From NCBI GenBank assembly GCA_035772405.1, contig JAYKKM010000310.1, forward strand, positions 1,145,001 to 1,209,000: a stretch of 64,000 nt of DNA, read 5' to 3'. This DNA is from Chrysogorgia sp. JL179-B06. Lineage: Eukaryota; Cnidaria; Anthozoa; Scleralcyonacea; Chrysogorgiidae. Numbering within the stretch: the first letter of the stretch is position 1; the number at the start of each line of letters is the position of its first letter. Below the pieces are notes generated by a model. The model was not told where the DNA came from, ran no database searches, and saw nothing but the letters and a program-made list of their open reading frames with translations. Below are positions 1 through 10,158 of the stretch, piece by piece. The position numbers and the translations under genes are program-made.

Positions 1-696
1 CGTCATTTCGGGATTTATATGAAACTTCATGCGGTTGACTTCACTTGCTCTTCCTGAATAGAGTTGCAACAGTCACTGAACGTTTCATATTGGTTATAAA
101 GCGATTTGTGTTCCTGTGTTGTTAATGGGATATATGTTGTCTACGTTAGTGGTCCGAAAGTCTTGATACAGCAACATTGAAATATCGACAACCAAGAACA
201 AGACAAGGTCTTCTAATACGCTGATCTCCTGAAGATTTCTGGCGGATATTTCGTTCCTTGGTGTTTGCTATTGGGAACCTATTGAGCTGGTCCATTGTAA
301 TTCCAGTATGCACTCAAGTGTTGATCCAGTCGCTCAAATAATATTCCACTCTGAGTGCACCCACTCACTAGACAAACTCCACTAGACATCATTGCGGCAC
401 AGGCTAGCCCTGGGTACGAGATTTTTACACATTAGCAAAATGAGAAAGCTACGAATGATGAGTCATCGATCCAAAATACAATGCATTAGCGACTGCATGT
501 CAGCTTAATATAAAAATTGAATAAGGTCAAAATTTAATAGTCTTTGGAATCGGTAACAAAAAAATATTCACGCGCTATTAAAAAATACATACGATTTTTA
601 TTCCCAAGTTGTTAAGGAATGCAAACGAACGAGTGAATAATAAAAATCGTATAAACGAACCAATCATGAAGTAATTTGTTTATTTTATAAGTATAT
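1..696. other. Gene-free AT-rich stretch
   Basis: I see no convincing coding sequence here. The only recognisable item is the short string CCTGGGTACGAG near 409-420. It recurs at about 31109-31120 and may be the end of a shared short repeat. Confidence 0.4.
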
Positions 697-882
697 TTAT
701 TTTGAAAGGACAGATATAACAAACTCGCTCAAGTAAACATTGAGTTCCACTGGCGAAATATCCTCAATTTTTCTTAAGTTATTCCTTAAAGACAAAAATG
801 ATTGAAGAAGTGCAACGTCCTCTTGTAGTTTCGTTCTCCTGACCTTCGATGAATTCCTGTACAGAGCTGGGTATCTCTGCAA
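697..882 (-). pseudogene. Fragment resembling a DUF3504 / ZMYM-KCTD1-like protein
   Basis: About 60 codons are open on the minus strand. The C-terminal half reads like the start of the DUF3504 domain: residues ISPVELNVYLSEF match the usual pattern of a leucine-rich stretch followed by x-E-L-N/D-x-x-L-x-x-F. That domain belongs to proteins derived from Crypton tyrosine recombinases (ZMYM2, QRICH1, KCTD1 and many repeat-encoded animal proteins). A better copy of the same kind lies 1.5 kb away at 2380-2914 on the same strand, which makes a shared origin plausible. The fragment lacks the catalytic core and runs into a stop. The family call is weak and rests on recall of the pattern. Confidence 0.3.
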
Positions 883-2379
883 ACCATAAAGCTATTTTCC
901 AACTGAGTAATTAGCCATGCGCAATTAGCCATGCGTATAATAAAAGCGAAGGCCGAGCAGAACAGAATTTGGTTGGCTGTAGAAACATTTGATTTTTGTG
1001 TTAGATTCGCCATAATCATTGCCTTGCAGTATGGCTTGATTTGGCACAGGTCACACAATGAACGCTGACTGTAAAAATCTCATCTTGCAGAAACTTAAGA
1101 TATAAATTGATAAGATTAGGGGAACCTTGCTTGTTGAGGAAGCTATATAATTTTAATGGGACCGTGTTGGTAGAGGTAAACTAACTTGGGAACTTTTAGA
1201 GCACCTTATTTCAGGTCTGTACTCGACAGAGACATGAGGCTAACCAACTACAATCATTGTTATTCTACCAGAATATATCAGCGAAAATTCCCTGCGTGCT
1301 TTAGTTCAGAGCTATAGATAAGAATATAGTGAAACAGACATTGTACGTTGACAATAAATTATTTGGTTCATTACATAATGAAGTTATCTGTAATATTTTG
1401 ACATCACGACAGTCTGGAGAAATATTACAACTTGACTATATTTTGCTAAACCTTGTTTAATAATCCTGATCTGGCCCAAATATCGCACTTAGCCACCTGA
1501 TCAAAACATGTATCAACTCCTAATTAATTTTGCCAATTTTACATGTTTAACTAAAACTTTGTCTCATACTTCTGTCTTATTTTGTTCTTTTTTAGTTCAT
1601 TTTTTTAGGTTATTTTTATTGATTATATATCTGTATGTATATATATATATATATATATTTTTTAAGTCAACTCTATAAATACGTATAGTTAATGCCTAAC
1701 TGCATTCTGTGTTTCGTTTGTATTCTTTTTAATTTTTGTGGCTTTTAAAAAAGCCATTGTAAGGATTTACGATATTAACAATCCCAGAACTTGGAAATCA
1801 GTTTGCATAAAGTGCAAATACACATGTCTCTTAAATGAGGCACCACATTGCTGTTTTTAAGTTGTTTTATCTTTATTTTATTTTTACGTCTTTGTAACTT
1901 TGTTAACCTAACTATCTTTTAACTTGAAATATGTTATATATATTGATTTATTTACTTCGGGGACATAGTAATTGGATTAACCAGCTGTAATATATCATAT
2001 ATAAGTTTTATTCTCTACCTGAGGGCACAGTTATTGGGGTTTTCCTGTTGTGCCTTTCCCTTTATCCTTTTCTGGTTAATAAAGTGATTTAAAGATTAAA
2101 TTAAACTGCCCTGGTAATGCATGCTAGTGTCCATATTCCCAATAATAACATGAACCCGGCAAGGTGTGGAAGAAGTCTGGTAATGTAGATGTGCTTGTTT
2201 CATTCTTCTGAACAGGATTACTGCCGTCACTTGAATATTCGAGTGAGATGTAATAAAAATCTTAAGAAGAAAGTTAATTCGCCTCTTTCTGAAGAAGAAG
2301 TGAAACTCTTGGTTAGCAGAAGGTGGCCTCTTGCACCATAAGATTACGCCAAATTGTTTTTGCCAGAACTGTTCAGAAC
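883..2379. other. Gene-free stretch with a TA microsatellite
   Basis: No supportable gene. A (TA)n run lies at about 1636-1662. The sequence from about 1900 to 2100 ends in a T-rich stretch with AATAAA followed by A-rich DNA, which could be an old retroelement tail, but I cannot name it. Confidence 0.4.
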
Positions 2380-2914
2380 TTAAAATGTTTTAAGTCTCTG
2401 AATACCACAGCATAATTGATATAAACTATTTGGAGGGTAGAACTGTCCAGGTTCTTCCTTTTTCCGAATCTCAACGACCAATTTCGGCAACCAGTAATCA
2501 AGTTCGTCATTACTATTCGTCAAAATGTCCGGATTTACAGTCTTTTCTCGACTGCCACAAGCTGATGTTCTATTGTTTCGCTCAACCGCCCAGTCTTGCC
2601 AAACTCGTAGTGCCCATGCAGTGCTCAGTTTTTGTGTTATTTGGTATACGACCATCTTTTCTCTCGTTCAGCTCTTCGTCTGTAACAAGAGAAATATTTC
2701 TTTTCCTCACAGGCGTAGGACGTTCAAATAACGTTTCTTCGATTTCAATTACGGGTAGATTTTCTTCAGCCTGCTCCACATCTCCAGTTTTCTCGCTGGT
2801 AATTATTTCTAGTGGCAAAAGATCACTAAAAATATCTAAATCAGTCTGCAAACTTTCTTTAAGGAATACGCTTTGAGTTAAACCACTCAAGTCCTCCGCG
2901 TCGCTGCAGGCCAT
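2380..2914 (-). pseudogene. DUF3504-type (Crypton-derived, ZMYM/KCTD1-like) protein, frameshifted
   Basis: The ATG at 2914 opens an acidic, low-complexity N-terminus of about 85 residues, followed by TDEELNER, the usual entry to this domain. The frame then fails near 2610-2630, where one base is missing in an A-run. The next frame carries the diagnostic core: STAWALRVWQDWAVERN, then DELDYWLPKLVVEIRKK and PPNSLYQLCCGIQR. These strings match the DUF3504 domain of ZMYM2/QRICH1/KCTD1 relatives, thought to derive from Crypton tyrosine recombinases. The coding run stops right after CCGIQR, where family members normally continue. The catalytic Arg/His/Tyr part is therefore absent, lost or on another exon. 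It is a partial, frame-broken copy, either a mobile-element remnant or a truncated host paralogue. Confidence 0.6.
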
Positions 2915-3177
2915 TTCTTTGTGTATTCGCTTTGGAGAAGACCACTAAATTCATATTGGATAAGACACCAACGCAAATATACATGCGAAAGCAAATTTTT
3001 TCAAAACTTACACAAAGACACAAAGCCACCGAGAGCTCATTTGTTTGGTCATGCATGTCACATTCTATGTATAAAAACAATTTTCTGTTGTAAATTATAG
3101 CAGTCATTAGGTAACTATATTTTATTTGCTTCACTGGACTCATCAATTGCCAAATCAATTGCAGCATAAACACAATG

Positions 3178-3222
3178 GGCACAATTAAAATAAACACAAT
3201 TAAAATAAACACAATTAAAATT
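3178..3222. repeat. 15-bp tandem repeat inside a LINE relic
   Basis: About three copies of AAAATAAACACAATT stand in tandem. Read on the minus strand they add a repeated Ile-Leu-Ile-Val-Phe run to the C-terminal end of the neighbouring LINE coding relic, so the expansion arose within the old ORF. Confidence 0.6.
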
Positions 3223-3239
3223 AATGAGATAATATACTG

Positions 3240-4525
3240 GTAGCCAGCCAGCCAGTGAAGCCAAAATAAAACTCGAGTTATATGGTCAATATACATTACA
3301 TATTAATCGAGCTGCAGCGTTCTGTACGCGTTGCAACTTAGCTATTTGTGTCTGTGGTAAACCGTAGAGTGACTATTACAATAGTCAATACGATTCGTTA
3401 CGAATGCATTGAGCAAGCGTTCTGCAGAGTCAGTGGACAAATACTTCCTAATACGACGAATATTGTGTAGATGAAAAAGGAGGCGCTGCACATCTTTTAT
3501 TGATGTGTCTAACATACTTAACGAAGAATCAAACCAATAACCCAAATTCCTAACTTCTGATACAGTCTATGTTACAATTCCCAACAGAAAGATTATCAAT
3601 GCTAATTTTAGACAACTGTTGCTTAGTTCCCAAAATAATAAATTCAGTCTTATCATCGTTTAACATGAGCTGGTCAGATAACATCCAACGACGAATGTCA
3701 ATGATGCAGTTCTGCATTGCAATGATTGTGTCTGTTTGATCAGCATGTGAATCAGGTTTGAAAGAAGTGTACAACTGTGTGTCGTCAGCATAACAATGAA
3801 CATCAGGAAGGTGCATGTGAGTAATGTTGAATAACTTGGAAGCATAGACAACAAACAGGAGAGGGCCAAGACAACGCCATACTGAAACTATCCGACACAG
3901 TGCCACAATGGAGATGCACTGCTTCCTGTTCTTCAAAAAGGATGCGAACCAGGCCAAAGCCTTACCCATGATGCCAAACCTGGTGGTCAGGCCTCAAGAA
4001 GGATGGTGTGATCCACTATATCAAAAGCGGCACTTAGATTTAACAGCACCAATAGTGTAACATGACCTTTGTCCATATTCATTAGGATGTCATTTTTTAT
4101 TTCAGCAAAGGAGTTTCTGTAGAGCAGGGTAAAGCCCATTCAAAGAAATGTGAGAGTGAAACTGATCCACAGTATCTCTCTCAGTAAGCTTGGAGACAAA
4201 ACAAGATTGCTCACGGGATTACAGTTAAATAGTAGGAGAAGGCCACACTTTTTAGCAAGGGGATCACCAATGCCTCTTTCCATTCATATGGAAAGAATCC
4301 ATTCATATGGAAAGAATGCCTCCTCAAAGGAGAGGTTGACATTCTGCAACCAGCGGAGTTGGTATAGGGTCGAGAGCAAAGGTCGTCTTGGCTGACTTCA
4401 GTATGAGTGTCTCGAGATCCTCAGAAGTCACCGGTTTGAATTCACGAAGAAATTATTCCACATGACGGGCAAAGCGAGCCCTCCTGCCATTTGGCGGCGT
4501 TACAGTGCTAGTACTTAGCTACTGT
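3240..4525 (-). pseudogene. LINE reverse transcriptase relic (CR1/L2-like)
   Basis: Several minus-strand frames together read as the RT part of a non-LTR retrotransposon. In order: the pre-RT linker DPIPTPLVAEC near 4340, palm motif A in LSAAFDIVDHTILL near 4020, FASFLKNRKQ near 3930, the catalytic motif CYADDTQLY near 3790, then the thumb and C-terminal part (RRIRKYLSTDSAERLL; PQTQIAKLQRVQNAAARL; LFWLHWL) down to about 3250. At least three frame changes and a stop after motif A make it non-functional. The SGVPQGS block is degraded. It resembles the long LINE at 10.0-13.7 kb but is more decayed. The hAT element begins immediately beyond its 5' side at about 4530, so the hAT probably landed in or next to it. 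Confidence 0.85.
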
Positions 4526-7500
4526 AGCTCAAGGCCGGATTTTGGTGTAAATGCTTGGGGAGGTGGAAAACATTTTAGCCTTTTTAGGGGAGGTGCAGAC
4601 TGCTGTGCAGAGCAGCAGCGAATGAGCGATCTAGGCCCTCACCTTCGGACCTTCCTTGGACTGGGAGGGACGTACAAGTCCTCCCCCCTCTGAAGTCTGA
4701 AAATGTGACTGCATGTGAGACTGCGAGTAATGATTAATGTAAATAAATTATGCAAATCATTAGAATTTAGAAACTTCACAGTTTGCAATGAAAAGTAAAA
4801 AAATGCTAATTCAGATATACTGCATTATATAACTTTATTTTTTACTTTACTAGCATTGTAACAACAAGTTAGTAATAAATAATAATGTGTACTTTACTGT
4901 ACTAGACCTTATTCAACTTATTAGTTAACATATTAAAAATAAAATAACAATCAATAGCGTGAACTGCAGATAGTTATAGTGAGTTATACAGACTACAGAA
5001 TGCCAATAGCTCAATGTCATCAAGCCATTTAGTGATTTAGTCAGTAGTCACAATGTCTTATACAGCGAGTGATATTGATAAGTGTCTTTTTAAGTGATAA
5101 CATCGTAACACAATAAATGCTTCTTTAGATCTTTTCCAATTCTCATACTCTGAGCCTTCTATTGGACATTGTTGCCCACTTTGAAATTAGTTTGTTAATG
5201 TCCAAATTGATTGCTAGATCTCTGTTCAACGAAATGCACAAAAGATCCCCAAGCCTTTCAGGAGTAAGACTTGACCTTAGTTTCGTACAGACTCTGTTCA
5301 TGCCTGAAAATGCTCTCTCCACTGTTGCCGTCGAAGTTGATAGAGTGTTTTTGATAGTAAAAAGTTTTGAAAGGTTTTCAGCACGTGCGGGATTGATTGG
5401 CAAACCAAGCTCAAAGTCTGTCCGAGCTCTTCTTATCTCAACTTTTAGCATAGTTTGGTTAATACTGAGGCAAGATTTAAACTGGTCTAAAATGAATTTC
5501 AGTTTTTCAAAACTTAAGTAGTGTTCTGAACCAGCATTAAGTCCATCTATTGCATTCATTAGCTCTACGTTCTTTGCATCGAATCGAACTTTAAACTCCT
5601 CTGACAGCTTGTCTTTCATGTACTTGTTAAGGGACTTGACAGTTTTGACAATTGCTGATGAATCAGGTTCTGTATTCACAGTTGAACGAGTAAAATGTAT
5701 GTTACTATCCAAATCAAGAGGAATGCCAAGTTCTTCAGCACATTCTCTAGAACTTTGCAGTATTTCATCATCTGTAATATTGGCAACCAGAAGAGAAGTT
5801 CTTTTAAGTTCATGTTGGATGTCAAGCCAATTAATGTTTACTTTCTGTAATTCCATACTGAGGTAGTAAATCTCAGCCAAATAAACTTTGAGCGTAACAA
5901 GAGAAACAATTGTCTTCCCACAACTGAGTTTGTGACAGAATCCACCTTGCTTGTTCGACATGCTTGGCATCGTGGTTTTCTGGTTGATGGACCACTCGTA
6001 TTAGTGTGGCCAAAATACACTTTAATTTCTCCACAGCAAAATCCACAGCCTCAAACTTACATCCCCACCTTATGTCTATTTGTTTACATAAGTGTTTTAC
6101 TTGGTTATTTTCGTAAAGATTTCTGTACAGCTCTTCATAAACCACTCTTACTTTTGGTAGGCTTAGAAAACTGCTTAGTGAATTTAGCATAGATATCACA
6201 TCAGTGGCCAAGATGGACTTCTTTAACAAGTCATTCACCACCAAGTTGAGACGGTGTGCTGAGCAATGAACATATATAAGCCATTCAAAGTACCTGGATC
6301 TTAGAAGCTCAGCAACACCTGCAATCTCACCTGACATTACGCTTGCTCCATCAGCTCCTAGACTAAAACGGCACCATCAGAGTGTTGCTGAACTTCATCA
6401 ACAATCCTTTTAGTGACACTCGTAATACTTTCTGCATCAAACTTATCTAGGACTTCGAGGTTGAGAAACCTTTCAACAACTTTTCCACTATAATATCTTA
6501 CCGCAAATGCTAGCTCTTCTCTTTTAGCTTTATCTTTTGACTCATCTATCAATGCAGAATACATTCCACTTTTAGCTATTTGGGTGTAGATGACATCTCG
6601 AATAGAATTTGCAATAATGGTTATAAATCCATTATATGAGGTTTTACTAGTATAGTCTATGGATCTATTTTTAGTTATCTGTTTGTGCAAATTCTTGAAA
6701 GTAGGATTTGTATCAAGTTGTAGTTTGATGAAACTCATCCACTTTCCTTGATGAAAAGAATCTTCTGTCTCATCACCACCTCGTGCAGCAACTTCATTTG
6801 TAGCAAACCACAGGACATACTTAAATAAAATCTGAAGATATTCCCGATTTTCAGTCGCTACTTTTTCATTGTTAGGACAGATTTTCTCAAGAATGCTCTT
6901 CTCTTTTCCTTTTTGTATTTGTTCCCATTTTTTTCCATGCTTTGTAATTAGAAATATGGGTATCACTAGCATCATGCTGAAGCAAGTCTTTGTTCTTTGT
7001 CATTGCATTTGGCCAGTTTCGGAACCCGGTTTTGGTAAAGGCATTGTGAATGCATGCTTGTCCTGAAGCAGCAAACATTCTACATGCAAAGCAAAATGCT
7101 GCATCCTTTTTTACATCATATTCTAGCCAATCAAATTTGCTGTACCATCCAACGTTGAATGCTTTTGATTTCCTTGAGTTGGGGTTTACATCTTTGTTCA
7201 CAGGAAATTTTAGAAGTCTAGGTTGGGATGGCTTCTTTCCTGCAATAGTCAAGGATTAAAATATTATAAGTTTATAATTGAATGAAAAAATATTAATGAA
7301 AATTTGGACTTCTAAGGATGTAAACAATTATAAAATATAAAGCATTTGAGTAATTGAGAATGAGATCCATTCCATTAATCCATTAGACCATTCACCATTA
7401 GTCCATTACTCCATAATATTATTTGGATATTTAATACTTATCTACATGAGTGATCACTGATGAGTTAAATTTGCAAATATCCATACATTTAAAAGTTAAA

Positions 7501-7744
7501 TCATAATTTTGAAAGTACTGTCCATTAAGATTAAAAAAAAAAAGAAGTTAATCACTAACTTAAGTAACTTTGTGAATTGTGACTAATTGTGACTTGCTTT
7601 TCCAACTACTGTACTGGAAAACTATCAACAGTTTTAATTTTGACCTCCAAATCTGGAATATCATCTGGAAATAACTGGAATGTCATCAATAGGTTGCCCT
7701 GGAGGTCAGGTTCCAGAACATCAACCTTACCAGGTTTCAGGATA

Positions 7745-8112
7745 TTTGGTTCTTGACTGTGAAGCTCCAGGATATCGGGTCCTAGCCCTAGGATAACAGG
7801 TTCTTGAATAACGGGTTCTTGGATACTTGGCTCTTGGATACTTGGCTCTTGACTGTCACTGTCAGTGTTTAGGAGATTGGGTCCTAGGATATCAGATTCT
7901 TGGATACTTGACTCTTGACTGTCAGTGTCACTGTTTAAGAAATCGGGTTCTTGGATACTTGGCTGTTCACTGTCACTGTTTAGGAAATCGGCCCCTAGGA
8001 AATCGGGTTCTTGGATACTTGGCTGTTCACTGTCACTGTTTAGGAAATCGGCCCCTAGGAAATTGGGTTCTTGGATACTTGGTTGTTGACTGTGAAGCTC
8101 GTGGGCATCAGC
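7745..8112 (-). repeat. In-frame degenerate repeats in hAT exon 2
   Basis: Units built from QPSIQEPDFLGADFLNSDSE (about 60 bp) are repeated and shortened through the exon. Two adjacent units near 7960-8080 are nearly identical. Reading sense is kept throughout on the minus strand, so the expansion happened while the exon was coding. The encoded segment is acidic, rich in Gln, Ser and Pro, and looks disordered. Confidence 0.75.
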
Positions 8113-8162
8113 CTGAACATATCAACATATTTTTTAAACTGGTATTAAATAAATAAAGTATA

Positions 8163-8392
8163 GAGGGTCCTGAAGGGGTAAAATGGGAGCTGGGATTTGC
8201 CTATTTTTGAGGCAGGGAAATGGGATTTGATGAACTGGGATTTACAGAGAAAAGAACAATAGAAAATGGGAATGGGATTGAAATTTGAGAAAATTAGACT
8301 GGGATTATGGAATTTTCACTGAATTTCAACTGGGATTTGGTCAAAAATTGGGCTGGGAAATGGGATTGAGACTTCCCCCCTTCAGGACCCTT
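8163..8392. mobile_element. 230-bp MITE-like element in the hAT intron
   Basis: The ends are inverted copies of AGGGTCCTGAAGGGG, and AGTATA flanks both sides as a likely 6-bp target duplication. The interior is built of repeated TGGGATTTG-like words and has no ORF. It lies wholly within intron 1 of the hAT gene, so it inserted after that element. Confidence 0.7.
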
Positions 8393-9289
8393 AGTATAGT
8401 TTTACTGTATTTTTTGCAGTTTGTTGGTAATTATCAAGTAATAAAATAAAGTATCCAATATGCATTCCGTTTAAATATATATATATTCACTCCACATTAT
8501 TACATTAATAATCAGAAATAAGATGGTCAACGACTATAAAACTTGAAACGTTTCTATGCAATTTTAAGACTCAAATTAGCCTATAAAGCTTAGCAGTCCA
8601 AAACAACAAGTCAAAATACATAAAAACTATTATTTTAGTTTTGATAGTTTGAAAGCAAATATTAGAAATATATTATATCTTTCAGCATAAAAAAAGTCGA
8701 ATTGCATTTTAATATGACTGTATTTAGTTTATAGTACTGACTATATACTGACATCTTTAAAAACCACAACAACATTTTTACAAGTTTGCTTAAATTGTGC
8801 AATAATTGCCGTCTGAGTATATTCCTTAAACAAATTATTATAGCACATACCGTTCGATCGTCACTTCGATTTTTCTTCTGTGTGAAAAACGGGAAGAAAT
8901 TTTGAACACTGCTTTGCCTTTTCATGATTACAATTTACAAATAGAAGGGCGCAACGACGTGAAACCATGTGCGACGATGTATAAATTGATCCCTGGTTGG
9001 CTGTCAGTTATACACGCGCCTGTAGTAGTAATGTCCGCTTTTTACCACGCATCTACTTCATGTTGTTAATACTATAGTAAATTTAGCTATTTAAGTACCG
9101 TTAAATATAATATAAATTTATAAATTGAATTTGATCGAATTTTCTAATATTTGATTTAAATGAATTACATTTTCACTTAATTTGATCCATCATTTGACTT
9201 CTCACAATGGGAGATTCATAAATTTTCAGGGGAGGTGCGCACCTCCCCACGCCTCCCCCCAAAATCCGGCTATGTGCCCCCTGCAGCCT

Positions 9290-10030
9290 GTTTTGGGGAA
9301 TTTGAATAAATAATGCCACAACGAAGTTAATGAACCATACTGATCATTTTAATATTCAGATTTTGTTTATTTCAGCCAGCCTTAGCAGTATTTGACATCA
9401 ACCATGCTATAACGACACACTGGAAAATTGTGACATTGCGTTGGGATATGAATAATTGCACAAGGACATGGTTGATTGCATTTGTGTAAAAGTCTACAGC
9501 CTACAATTTGAATATAATAAAGAAAAATATACAGTAACTGAACTTGCTATACTACCGTGGTATTTCTGTATTAGTGCTGGAGGACCTCCATACCTTAACA
9601 TGTCCCATCACAACAATAGCTTAAATATCTATGGGCCGGCATTGCATGTGCAGTTCTATTCCAAGGACAAACGTTTTTACACAGAAACACCATGTGTAGG
9701 TCTATGAACCTGTACAATGCATGTTTACAATTACACTACTCAAATGTACACGTTCACATACATTTATACGTGCATTACAGTAAATTGTATCACCACATAA
9801 ACAATCAGGATGATCAAGGTGCATTTCACCTGCTTGTTGGCTGAGCTAACACATCCATGCACATGGCCAGAAATTATGGACATTGAGCCTGCGCTATTTG
9901 TGTAGCAGCATTACGCTTAAAACCTCATTTAACCCTCCGCATCCCCGACTAGGATCATGCGTTTAATTTATTCATCTCAAATGTCACGCATCTTCTCAAA
10001 GACTCAAATCTGACTTCGAAGCGTGCTCGT
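9290..10030. other. Gene-free stretch between hAT and LINE
   Basis: A short open frame at 9456-9707 has no recognisable features. I see nothing else. Confidence 0.35.
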
Positions 10031-10031
10031 C

Positions 10032-10059
10032 TAATAATAATAATAATAAATAATAATTA
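10032..10059. repeat. Trinucleotide tail of the LINE
   Basis: TAA/AAT repeats, which read as ATT repeats in the sense of the LINE, mark its 3' end. Short tandem tails are common for CR1/L2 elements. Confidence 0.75.
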
Positions 10060-10158
10060 CAGTTCTTGGCATTGCCACGCATTTTGCAAAGCCTCAATGC
10101 GTTTACAAGATAAAGTTACAATGAGTTAAAAAGTTAAAATATACAACAATCTAAAAAA

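Larger units (their letters stand above)
5143..8925 (-). pseudogene. hAT transposase (TTF-zinc-finger / ZMYM1-like), three exons, frameshifted
   Basis: Exon 1 (8925-8851) starts MKRQSSVQNFF, a familiar hAT N-terminus, and ends at a GTATGT donor. Exon 2 (8112-7731) is an acidic repeat region. It starts after a TTCAG acceptor and ends at G|GTAAGG. Exon 3 begins near 7239 after TTGCAG; the phases of all three exons agree. Exon 3 holds the TTF-type finger (FDWLEYDVKKDAAFCFACRMF region), the DUF4371 core (CSAHRLNLVV) and a C-terminal hAT dimerisation domain (TATVERAFSGMNRVCTKLRS). The product would bind element ends as a dimer and cut them in the nucleus. Frame changes near 6910, 6365 and 5920 break exon 3, so the copy looks dead unless these are sequencing indels. 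A 230-bp inverted-repeat element sits in intron 1. Confidence 0.85.
4530..9274 (-). mobile_element. hAT transposon with imperfect terminal inverted repeats
   Basis: The ends carry matching inverted sequences. CAAGGCCGGATTTTGG then CTTGGGGAGGTG lies at 4530-4577. Its counterpart on the other strand is at about 9235-9274, with GCCGGATTTTGG then TGGGGAGGTG. Between them lies a three-exon minus-strand transposase relic. I could not find a clean 8-bp target duplication, so the exact ends are uncertain. The subterminal GGGGAGGTG motif recurs close to each end, which may reflect transposase binding sites (inference). Confidence 0.6.

Noticed and set aside
7827..8156. Plus-strand 109-residue ORF with LGYLAVHCHC repeats
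   Set aside because: It is the antisense shadow of the hAT exon 2 repeat, whose minus-strand reading has matching splice sites and phase.
4522..9288. CTGTAGCT / CTGCAGCC as an 8-bp duplication of hAT 1
   Set aside because: Two of eight bases differ, and the right copy does not abut the inverted-repeat end.
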